A stretch of DNA of 64,000 bases from Leishmania infantum JPCM5 (taxonomy: Eukaryota; Euglenozoa; Kinetoplastea; Trypanosomatida; Trypanosomatidae): contig NC_009415.2 of assembly GCF_000002875.2 (NCBI RefSeq), forward strand, positions 1,064,001-1,128,000, written 5' to 3'. Below, piece after piece: positions 22,990 to 32,800 of the stretch (the stretch's first letter is position 1; each line of letters starts with the position of its first letter). The position numbers and the translations under genes were made by a program. The notes below the pieces were generated by a model. The model saw only the letters and a program-made list of their open reading frames with translations, ran no database searches and was not told where the DNA came from.

Positions 22990-25512
22990 TCATGACTTTC
23001 GATCGTCCGTTTCCTGCCGTCTCTTCGCATCCGCCAGCTTTATGGAATACCAGCACGGCGACTTCACGCGTTTCACATCGCTCAGGCGAATGCCGCTCAG
23101 TGCCGTAAAGTCCACAAACTTCGATTGGCCCGTGTACACTTTCGGACCGTTGTAAATATCCGGCTGCGGCCATGGCATCTTGGCGCTGCTACTCGGACAT
23201 CCCCGTGCGCTCCCGGATCGGCCCTGCCGATGGCGTGCATAGGCAGGGAGCTGTGGTTGCGTGTGCTTCTGGTAGCCCGCGGTGAGGGAGTGGAAGTGAT
23301 GCCGCTGTTGCTGTTGCTGGAACAGCTGTTGGCGCTGCTGCTGCATGATTCGGTGCCGCTTCATCTGCTCCGGCACCCGCGGGTCAGGGTGGGGCTGGTA
23401 CGCCGGATACAGATTTGTGTCGCCGTTGCTGTATTCATAGCCCCTGCCGCCCCAGCTATCGTTGGCAGATCCGTTTTTGGGTGCTTGTCGCCTCGTTCGC
23501 TGCTGGGCTGGTGCGGCCGGAGGAGGGGGAGCTTCGCGAGACGGCGGTGCTTGTTGATCGTAAGAAGTGTCGGGGCCACTCCTCGTCTCGGTTGGCGAGG
23601 GTGGGCGAGTGGCACACAATTCGCTCTCGCCTTCCTTTCCCACGCGGGCTGCACCGTCATCCACAGTAAACGCGTCCGCCTCACCGAACACAAGACTCTC
23701 GTCGCTGCTGTTGGAGCTGCGGAAGTCATCCCACAAATCGCTCATGTTTGGGATCAGCAGCGGGCGGCCATCGGCATCATAGACTGACACCTCGTCGTCG
23801 TCTGTGTCGAAAACGTAGCGGCTCTCTGTTGTGGCATCGAAGATTAAGCTGTCGTTTCGCTTAGCGCTGCCGGCAGAGGCTTCCCGCAGTCGATCGTGCG
23901 GCAGCACGTTGAGTTCCAGGGCGCCAGAAACGCTCAAGACCCTCTGCGACAGCGCCCGCGATGCCCTTACCAGTGTCTTCTTCTCCATCACCTTATTGGC
24001 AACGAGTGCAACGTACTTCCACTGCGACAGGGCTAGGTCATTAACGCGGCGCAGCATCGCTGTCCCGGCTGTCTGGCTGCACATGCTCTCCTCCATATTC
24101 TCCTCCATCTTCGTGAGGTGCATACCGACACTCTCAGAGGCGTCGGCTGCGGTGTCCTCTACATGCCGCCCTAGCCGCGCGTTCGAGCCACTTTCCCCAT
24201 TTTGTTTTCTTTTCGAAGTCTGCCGGGACGTCATGCTCACCGGAGGAGTCGAGAAGCCCGAGGTGGTGCCGGCAAGAGAGAATACGCCGGCGCTCTGGCC
24301 CAGTGGTTGATCCAAGAAGGTGCAGTTATACATTCCTGTGGGTTCGTCGCAGCGTAGGTCGTACGAGGGTGTCATAAAGAGCGATGCAAAGTCGACACGG
24401 CTAAAACCGGAGGCCTCGCTCGAGTCGCGGTTCTTCGCGCTCGACGAATTCGCCGGACCACTGGTAGCATCGCTGGCTCGTCTTGAAGACCGAAGCGTAC
24501 GGATACGACCGCTGTTGTTCGCTCGTCCGCCTCTGATTGCCGTGCCACTAGCACCATCGCTCATCGTTCCCGTCGTCTTGTCACGAGTGCCGCTCATGAG
24601 CCTGGAAAGATGGAGCATCGCCTCGTGAAAGTTTTTCTCGCCTTCGGGTTCATGCACGAACGCATTGTTGTTCACGCTATTACCATCCGTGTTCCTCCTC
24701 GGAACTGTATCACGGGCCGGCTCGCCAGCGCCCTTGGGTGCAGGGGACGGCTGCGGCACGGCGAGTGTCCGACACTGCAGCAGTGAGTACGGCGGCGCTG
24801 AAGGATGGGGCAGCGGACAGCCTTCATGCACCTCAGGCCCACTGTTGTCGTAGAGAGTCCCGTACGCGACACAGTTGTCTAGAGTATGCGCCAAATCCGC
24901 TGTGAGCCGGCGGAGCATTGGGTAGCTACCCACGCATCCCTCGTTGTCAGCAGCCTTCGGTGTCGAGGCGGTAGCGCTGTGTGGACCAAGCGGCGCCTTG
25001 GCGTTGGCCCGTGGTGGACGCTGTTGACCTTCGCGCAGCGGTGCTACAGGAGACGTCGTTGGCTGCCACTGTGAAGGCGATGCCAGGAAAGAGGTGTGAC
25101 AGCCACTCCTTGTCGGTGATGCACTGAGCGCTTTTATGGACTGCTGCTGCTGGGCTGGCGAACGCGAAAGGGGCGGCGCGCCACTAATCGAGGGTAGACA
25201 TGTGCCTTGGCTTGCATCTCCGGTGGCCTTGCCGCTCACTGGTCGGTCCGACACCGAGGAAGGAGAGAAGCCACTGCTTTCTGCAAGTTGCCCATCAGCG
25301 CTTCTGTGAGACCTGGTCTGCGATCTGTCGGAGGGCACGCAAAGGGGGTTGCTCTGTTGGTTCCTTGCCGTTGTAGCCGACCGCGCGCAAGGCTTGGGTG
25401 AACTGTCGGGGATGTGCGGCGGAGGCCCGTCGCCGCTGGTGCTGGGAGCCGAATCTGGTCTGCATATCCTCTCCTTTGTCACCTTCCAGAGGGCGCTCAG
25501 TTTTTCGAGCAT
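22990..25512 (-). CDS. Large disordered protein with Gln-rich tract and C-terminal WPQP module
   Basis: The ATG at 25512 gives 840 residues; the open frame continues to 25554 but from a GTG. The N-terminus is basic and may be helical. Residues 20-400 are Ser/Pro/Ala-rich and probably disordered. A more ordered stretch near residues 480-545 contains the QWKYVALVANKVMEKKTLVR segment. Acidic patches follow, then a Gln-rich tract at about 715-740. The last 60 residues (781-840) begin WPQPDIYNGPK and continue with a conserved Phe, LSGIRLSDV, and SPCW; this matches the end of the downstream neighbour (17327..18784). The two genes are adjacent on the same strand, so they may derive from an old tandem duplication that kept only the end module. 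No acylation motif is present here. Function unknown; coding is likely. Confidence 0.8.
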   Translation of the reverse strand: MLEKLSALWKVTKERICRPDSAPSTSGDGPPPHIPDSSPKPCARSATTARNQQSNPLCVPSDRSQTRSHRSADGQLAESSGFSPSSVSDRPVSGKATGDASQGTCLPSISGAPPLSRSPAQQQQSIKALSASPTRSGCHTSFLASPSQWQPTTSPVAPLREGQQRPPRANAKAPLGPHSATASTPKAADNEGCVGSYPMLRRLTADLAHTLDNCVAYGTLYDNSGPEVHEGCPLPHPSAPPYSLLQCRTLAVPQPSPAPKGAGEPARDTVPRRNTDGNSVNNNAFVHEPEGEKNFHEAMLHLSRLMSGTRDKTTGTMSDGASGTAIRGGRANNSGRIRTLRSSRRASDATSGPANSSSAKNRDSSEASGFSRVDFASLFMTPSYDLRCDEPTGMYNCTFLDQPLGQSAGVFSLAGTTSGFSTPPVSMTSRQTSKRKQNGESGSNARLGRHVEDTAADASESVGMHLTKMEENMEESMCSQTAGTAMLRRVNDLALSQWKYVALVANKVMEKKTLVRASRALSQRVLSVSGALELNVLPHDRLREASAGSAKRNDSLIFDATTESRYVFDTDDDEVSVYDADGRPLLIPNMSDLWDDFRSSNSSDESLVFGEADAFTVDDGAARVGKEGESELCATRPPSPTETRSGPDTSYDQQAPPSREAPPPPAAPAQQRTRRQAPKNGSANDSWGGRGYEYSNGDTNLYPAYQPHPDPRVPEQMKRHRIMQQQRQQLFQQQQQRHHFHSLTAGYQKHTQPQLPAYARHRQGRSGSARGCPSSSAKMPWPQPDIYNGPKVYTGQSKFVDFTALSGIRLSDVKRVKSPCWYSIKLADAKRRQETDDRKS

Positions 25513-26875
25513 TTGGGTGCCTGCGAGGACGCGACGTTTTCGAAGAGGCAGCACGCGCGAGCGCGTCTGTGCGTCTAGCAGAGACGGAGAAACAGGGGAT
25601 CGAGAATGGGAAGGATACCTAGCAGTGATGATGCGCAGTTAATGGCCCTGGGGCTCGCCATGAGCGACAGAGTAGAACCCGCAACACGGTCGCAAAACAA
25701 TGCGGCGAGAAAGAGGAAGCAAGCGAGTGGCGGTGTCTGCTTGCGCTCAACGTGTGCAGGCAGATGATCTGCCATGAAAGACGGTTCAGAAAACAAAAAA
25801 AATGTGTGACCTCTGCGCTGCGACTTGCTCAGGAATGCTAGGCGCCGTGGTACGGTGAGTGCACACAACGGCCAAGCTGGCAGGTTGCCCTTAGTGGAAG
25901 ACGAGCGCGTTAGAGAGATGCCGACTGCACGTGCGGGCGAGCAGCGGATCTCTGATGCGTACGATTTTTTGGGAGGGGTTTCCGAATCGAAAATAAATGC
26001 TGCATCAGCGCTGCCTTTCGCCCTTCCGTTCTGCTTGTCAGCTCCGGCAGATGCAGACATGTTGAGCCCGAGTAGAACACAGGGTGGTGTGGGAGAGAGG
26101 GGGAGGGGGCTTGGCGTGGTGGCATACGAGGCCCACTCTTGTTCTTTGTTTTGTCGGGCGACCATCTCTGCAAGAACAACACAAAAAGAAAACAGAAAAA
26201 TAAAACGAAAAGGAGCATCTATGCAACCGGGGAGTGGCGCAGCGTGGAAGGAAGAGAATAGAGAGGGGAGGGAGACGTCAAAAAAGCGTCATGTAACTCC
26301 ACTTATCGTATAGGATAGTTCTCCATAGCTCCAACCTGTGCGGGGCTGGAGCGTAGTGAACACATGAGCGAAGAGGGGGGGTAGACAGAAGTGAGTCTAG
26401 CAGAGAAGTACGGTGGAGCGGCTAGGCTGGATAAAAGGGATGTTGTCGTCTATGTTGACGAGGACAGAAATGTATATATATAAACGGCATGCAACATAGG
26501 CACATAAATGAACGGCAGTCGCTGCTATATGTCGCCACTGTCGCCCTGTATCCAAAGGGAGGTCAAGGTCTCATAACGGCACTCAACTCGCAGCTGATGT
26601 GCGATAATGATGAAGGGAGGGGGCCCCACAACTCACGGAGACGCCGTTTCACGCGCACAGGAGGGACCGAGGGAATACTGTCGGCGCCTGCGGTCCTCCT
26701 ACTTCCGCTGAATCTAGGGAATCGACAGAAGAAAAAAAAACGAAGGGGCGCACGCCTGATAAGACTCTGCTGCGCAGAGACACGCAGCACACAACACACA
26801 AAACTTCTAAAACGACTTCATCCACGGCGCCGTCCAAGAAAAGAGGAATCACTCATCTGCCCTGTACGCAGAGCG
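25513..26875. other. Spacer between two large genes
   Basis: Purine-rich tracts at about 25790..25805 and 26170..26290 on the plus strand are candidate splice or polyadenylation guides. A short alternating AT tract lies near 26472..26482. No gene seen. Confidence 0.5.
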
Positions 26876-29800
26876 TTACCTGTGCCGCCGCCGCGGGGGG
26901 TAGCCGGGGGACCGCGGATGCATGGACATGGGTGGCCTCGGGACGTTCGGCAGGCGAGGCCCTGGCAGGGCCACTGCGCCCTGTTGACCTGGTTTCATGA
27001 TCATCACTCGAGGGCCTCTAGGCCGTTCCTTTCCCGCACCAAAGTGGACTTGGCACTCCTCATACCGTTGCGCTTCGTTCTCTTGCTGCTGCCACATCAA
27101 TCCACGCTCCGCCCAACGCATGGCAAACAGCTGGCGATCCTTTTCCTTCTGTGCTTCCTTCTTGTCGATGTGCGTCGAGATGTCCGGTGAATCAACGTAC
27201 GGGACGCCGGGGACGTCGAGGATTGTGCGGCGTCGCTGCCGCTGCTCTCGCTGCTCTGGAGAATCGTGATCGGCGCGGACGTAGTTGTATGGGTGCATAG
27301 GAGGACGGTGAGCGAAACGACGTCCTGGCACGCTCACTGCTAGTTCGGTGTTCTGCGTGGTGGAGGGATCCGACGAGATCCAGTTCTCATCCGCGTCGCT
27401 ATCCGCAGGCGTTGCAGTTTCCCTCGACTCGTCGCTGCTGTCCACGCGCGCCTCGTCGACGCCGGCGGCATCCATCTCCGTTTGTTCCCTGAGCAACACG
27501 CCGAAACTTCTCGAGCGATCCGCGTTCGCCAATCCAGTTTTGGTGACAGCAGCAGAAGATTCCAGCACGTGGGAGTGGACGTCCGCCACGCCACTCTCGT
27601 CCAGGCGCGAGTGGCAAAGAAGAGTGCCGAGGTTTCTGTGCTTCGTGTGCACCTCACGAGTGAACTCCGCCTTGTGCACCTCCTCAGCGTCGTCCGCGCC
27701 TGACGCCTCCTCATGCGCTGCCTGCATGGTGGAAAAGAGACCGAATTGCCTGGCACCACCAAGAAGGACCGTGGTCATGTCGTGAGGCATCCGCAGCAAC
27801 TCGTCACTGAGTGCGCAGACCGTCGGGTTCACCACAGTTGCCTCAGGCGGCAGAGGAAGGGGAACGAAAGAGCTCGTCACGGCGCTGTCACCAGCCGTCA
27901 ACGCTCCGCAAACTGTCCGGTCAGTGGGAATGCTTACCCCAGACGGCGCCGTCGCAGCGGCCTGTGGTCGTGTCGAAAATTCCACTGTCTTGGAATCGTG
28001 GATGCGACTGTTCCCCGGCGAGCTCTGCAGTATGGAGACGGGAGTCATCAACAGGCAGTCTGCGCGGCAGTAGCCACTGAAGTCAAAGCCGGAGCGTTGA
28101 TGCTCGCGAAGCTGTTGGATGCTGGCGTCAGCACGTTCGCTGGCGGCATCTGGCATGTTGTGCACGGAGAGATCGGCGCTGCTGCGAGGATACGTCAGGA
28201 TGGTCACTTGGCTCCTAAGCCCGTCTCGTTCCAAGAACGATCCAGTACGGCTCGCATCGCTGTCCGTGCAACGACCTGGGGGCGTTGACTTGGCTGGGAA
28301 AGCGGTGACAGCGTCAAGCTCTGATATGGTACTCACCTGCTGGGTGGCTTGCCGAGTCGACGCCTCTTCGACGCATCGTGCCGGGGATGGAGAAGTGCGG
28401 AGGTTGAAACCGGCGCCGACGCGCACCAGCGTCGCGTTGCTTCGTGAAGATACTCTCGCGCTAGAAATGCGGCTCTTGCGTTGGCGACTCTGCAGCGGCA
28501 CGGCGGTATTCAAGCTCTTCTCCTCCGCAGGTTCCGCCGCAGGAGGAGGTGGGGCTGGCGACCCGCAGCCTGGCGCTTTCTCCGTTGAGCTGCTTCTCAT
28601 CGCAAAGCGATCAAACCGCTGAGCGCGTGCCACTTCGTCTGATGGGGGCGCTGGCTGTGGCTGACGAGGTGGTGGCCGAGTGGCCTCGGTGGTGCACACC
28701 TGGCACTTTCCCGTGGCACACTGGCATCCGAGCTCCCCAAACGTACATGCGTTGTTGTCCTTCAAGCAGGAGACATGTCGTTCACTGAGGCGCTGGAGGG
28801 CATCTGCTAACTCGTCAGGGTCCATAATAGAGCTCATCGTTGCACCCTCTCTTCCGCACCCTAAAAAGGCCGTACACGTTGAGGCCGCCATTTCCTCTCT
28901 TGTGCTTGCCGTTAGCTGAGAAGGGTTCACCGCTGAGCACGTCGGGCTACGGGGTTGTGATCCACTGTCGCATCCGTTGCATACCACTTCCGACACAAGA
29001 AGAGCAGTCGTGTGGCTTGCGAATGCATCGCAGTCTCTCGAAGATTCCACACGGGACACCCTTCTTTCCACGGATATGCTCTCCGACCCAGCCGGCGCAC
29101 AATCTGCAAAACCACGATTCGCCAGTCTGCCACCAACCTGTTCATTTGAACAGTTCATCGTCGAGTCACCGCTTTCGCCTGCCTTCACCGCGCGCTTATC
29201 GCTTGCACTCAGCGCAGAAGTACCGGCTGGATAGCTACAACAGCCACCGTCTGCAAGGCTGTACCCGCCATTCGAACGCGACGCAGCGCTCGCGTCTGGG
29301 GCCACAGCGCTGTCGGCCTCCATCATGCTGCCGTACCCGCCGCGCGATTGCACGCTCGTCTCGCTGCGCCCGCCAAGGCTGTACCCGCCATTCGAACGCG
29401 ACGCAGCGCCCGCGTCTGGGGCCACAGCGCTGTCGGCCTCCATCATGCTGCCGTACCCGCCGCGCGACCGCACGCTCGTCTCGCTGCGCCCGCCAACGCT
29501 GTACCCGCCATTCGAACGCGACGCAGCGCCCGCGTCTGGGGCCACAGCGCTGTCGGCCTCCATCATGCTGCCGTACCCGCCGCGCCCGCCAAGGCTGTAC
29601 CCGCCATTCGAACGCGACGCAGCGCCCGCGTCTGGGGCCACAGCGCTGTCGGCCTCCATCATGCTGCCGTACCCGCCGCGCGATTGCACGCTCGTCTCGC
29701 TGCGCCCGCCAACGCTGTACCCGCCATTCGAACGCGACGCAGCGCTCGCGTCTGGGGCCACAGCGCTGTCGGCCTCCATCATGCTGCCGTACCCGCCGCG

Positions 29801-32800
29801 CGATTGCACGCTCGTCTCGCTGCGCCCGCCAAGGCTGTACCCGCCATTCGAACGCGACGCAGCGCCCGCGTCTGGGGCCACAGCGCTGTCGGCCTCCATC
29901 ATGCTGCCGTACCCGCCGCGCGACCGCACGCTCGTCTCGCTGCGCCCGCCAACGCTGTACCCGCCATTCGAACGCGACGCAGCGCCCGCGTCTGGGGCCA
30001 CAGCGCTGTCGGCCTCCATCATGCTGCCGTACCCGCCGCGCCCGCCAAGGCTGTACCCGCCATTCGAACGCGACGCAGCGCCCGCGTCTGGGGCCACAGC
30101 GCTGTCGGCCTCCATCATGCTGCCGTACCCGCCGCGCGACCGCACGCTCGTCTCGCTGCGCCCGCCAACGCTGTACCCGCCATTCGAACGCGACGCAGCG
30201 CCCGCGTCTGGGGCCACAGCGCTGTCGGCCTCCATCATGCTGCCGTACCCGCCGCGCCCGCCAACGCTGTACCCGCCATTCGAACGCGACGCAGCGCCCG
30301 CGTCTGGGGCCACAGCGCTGTCGGCCTCCATCATGCTGCCGTACCCGCCGCGCCCGCCAAGGCTGTACCCGCCATTCGAACGCGACGCAGCGCCCGCGTC
30401 TGGGGCCACAGCGCTGTCGGCCTCCATCATGCTGCCGTACCCGCCGCGCGACCGCACGCTGTCGTGGTGGGTTCCAGCGTCTAAGGGGGGTGAAGTGGCT
30501 GAGGTTACGGTGGTCAGCGACTGAGTGTCAGGGGCATCCACACTTTGCGTGCTGTGGCCGTCATCTGTTCTGTGGTTGTGTATGACGGACGCGTCTCCGA
30601 GATGAGCTGCCAGTGCATCTGATAGGCTGCGCCTGGCTGTAGCTCTACCAGAAGAGAGGCGGTGATGGGCCGAGACAGTGCGAGGGCCTGTAGCGGCAGC
30701 GGCTGGAGGCCGCGATGCGGAATCGTGAAGGGGAGTGGCAAACTGTGCACCGCCATTCGCAGAGTGCTCGACAACATGAGCCCAACAGGTGTTGCGAGAA
30801 GCACAACAAGGGCCTGCGTTGGCACTGTTGTCGCGTTGTAGTGCGCTGTATGTGTTGGCGGATGCGTCGCTGACGGCGATGGAGTCGAACAGTTCAATCG
30901 GGAACCCTTGCCGATAATTTCCACCACCCATAGCTGAGGTTTCAGCGTTGGTGTGGAGGAGGCTTCCAAAGGCCGATTCGCCGCTTGGAGCAGATGGGGC
31001 ATACGAGGACCCGTCGATTGTCGTCGAGGGTGGAGAGAGACGCGTGCCGGTGCAGCCATTGCACATGCTGTACGCCGGCGTGCCATCGTGGAGGCTCTCC
31101 GTTGCCGGGAGGTCACTGAAGGGTGTCTTGCGCCCTTCGCTTCGCGAACTGTGAACGCCGCTGTCCAACAATGGGCTTTTTAAAACAGTGGCTGTGCCGC
31201 GAACGCGATGCGCGCTCTGCCTGGTGCGATCCGTCGTGTCTGAGGATGCCTCCAGCACGCTGAAGGGCGCTGCAGTCGCGGCAGACGTGCCTCGACGGAG
31301 CGTTCCGTTTTTGCTGATGGTCGGGGACTGCACATCGCTGGCATCACAGGGCCCTATCGCCAACGTCCCTGAGTCAGTGAACGCACTGTACTCGGCAACT
31401 GTATGCAAGCCGGTGCCCGTGCCCTCTCTGGCCTTGATGCTATCAGCGTTGCTCATCGCCGCCGTGTCTATGTGGCTCTTGATGAGACTGCCGTAGCCAG
31501 TCTTCCTCCCGGCAGCGCCTTCTTCCTGAAAGGTCTCCGTCATACTTGGCATGGTAGCGCTGCTGGTTTCCCACGACGCCTCACTGCGGCTTCGCTGGGA
31601 GCACTCTGGCCTGTGCGTTGTCGTCGAGGCGTTCGGCAGCGTCGAGTAGTACTCCGTAGCCATCACTGTGTGAATTGTGGGGCTCTCCGCGCTACTCAGG
31701 CCGGCGTACAGCCGCTGCTCCGGCTGCTGCTTGGATGTATCGGTGGCTTCCGACGCGCACCCATCACGCAGCAGGAAAGATGTCGCCAGACAGTAAACAG
31801 CGCCCGTAGTGTTTTCCGTGTCCCCAACGCCGACACTAGACTCGTGAGGGTCATTCAGGGCGGAGTACGCGACGGTGCTTGCAAGTGTCTGTGATGTTGG
31901 GTTCTCTTCGGGAACTGCAGTAGCTTCGCCGTCGTACCACTCGTGGTCGCCACCCACACCGTGCAAGTACTCTACGACGCTTCGAGCGCTTGTGGTATTA
32001 TCCGCGACTGCTGAGAGGTCTGAAGAATTGACTGTCTCACCAGCAAGCCCGCTCGGCTGTGCGCTTGCGCCATAGTCCGCTGGGCCGCCACTACGGTCAA
32101 CGTGCCCATGCTGCGGATGCCTAGCGGGCAGGCATCGCCGACCGGGTTCGGTTCTTGCAGCCGGCGTGTCGGATGAGGTGATGGCTTTCCAAAACGCCGA
32201 GACAGAGGGGGTGCGTTCTTGGTCAGCGCCCCCGACAAACTCTCGGTAGAACAGGCTCAGGCCTTCCTCGCTCTCATTGGCAGGGCTGACCTCGCTGAAG
32301 ACACCTATGCTCGGTGTCACGTCAAGCATCGCACAGGCGTCACTTCCGTGCACCTGCAGTCCGTGACGGCTGCGCGCCGTTGCCTCTCCAAGAGCGCAAG
32401 CGGCGTGAGCCGAGGCGGGTGGAGCGGGGGCACGCTCCTTCGACATCGACTTGCTTGCGGTGCCCTTTGTTGTTGGTGGTTTGCGCCCGGGGCCTTGGAA
32501 GACGGACGGCTCCTCCACGACTGAGGATGCTTGCTCCTCGACCACCTCGAACACGTTCTTCGCTCGATCCTGGCGGTTCGCGGCATCCACGACAACATCC
32601 ACAACGGGGCGGTCCTCTGCCTTTGCATCCCGTCGATCGATGACTGCGTCCTCGCGGGTGTACACGTGCAGCCGACCGTACGTCAGCGGAGATCTGTTGC
32701 GCACGCAGGGGCTGCTGAGCGTGTGGCGGGACTGCGGAGAAAGGAGACCCGTCGTCGGGATGTCAGAGGCGTCCTCGAGCGCGTCGAAGGCTGCTGTCCG

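Noticed and set aside
29255..30445. CRISPR-like regular repeats
   Set aside because: Units are contiguous coding tandem repeats without unique spacers, in a eukaryotic gene.
28840..30585. Long plus-strand frames (581, 399 and 378 residues) opposite the giant repeat gene
   Set aside because: They are open only because the 96/120-base units, being multiples of three and GC-rich, repeat the same stop-free triplets. The minus frame continues far beyond the repeat and the others do not.
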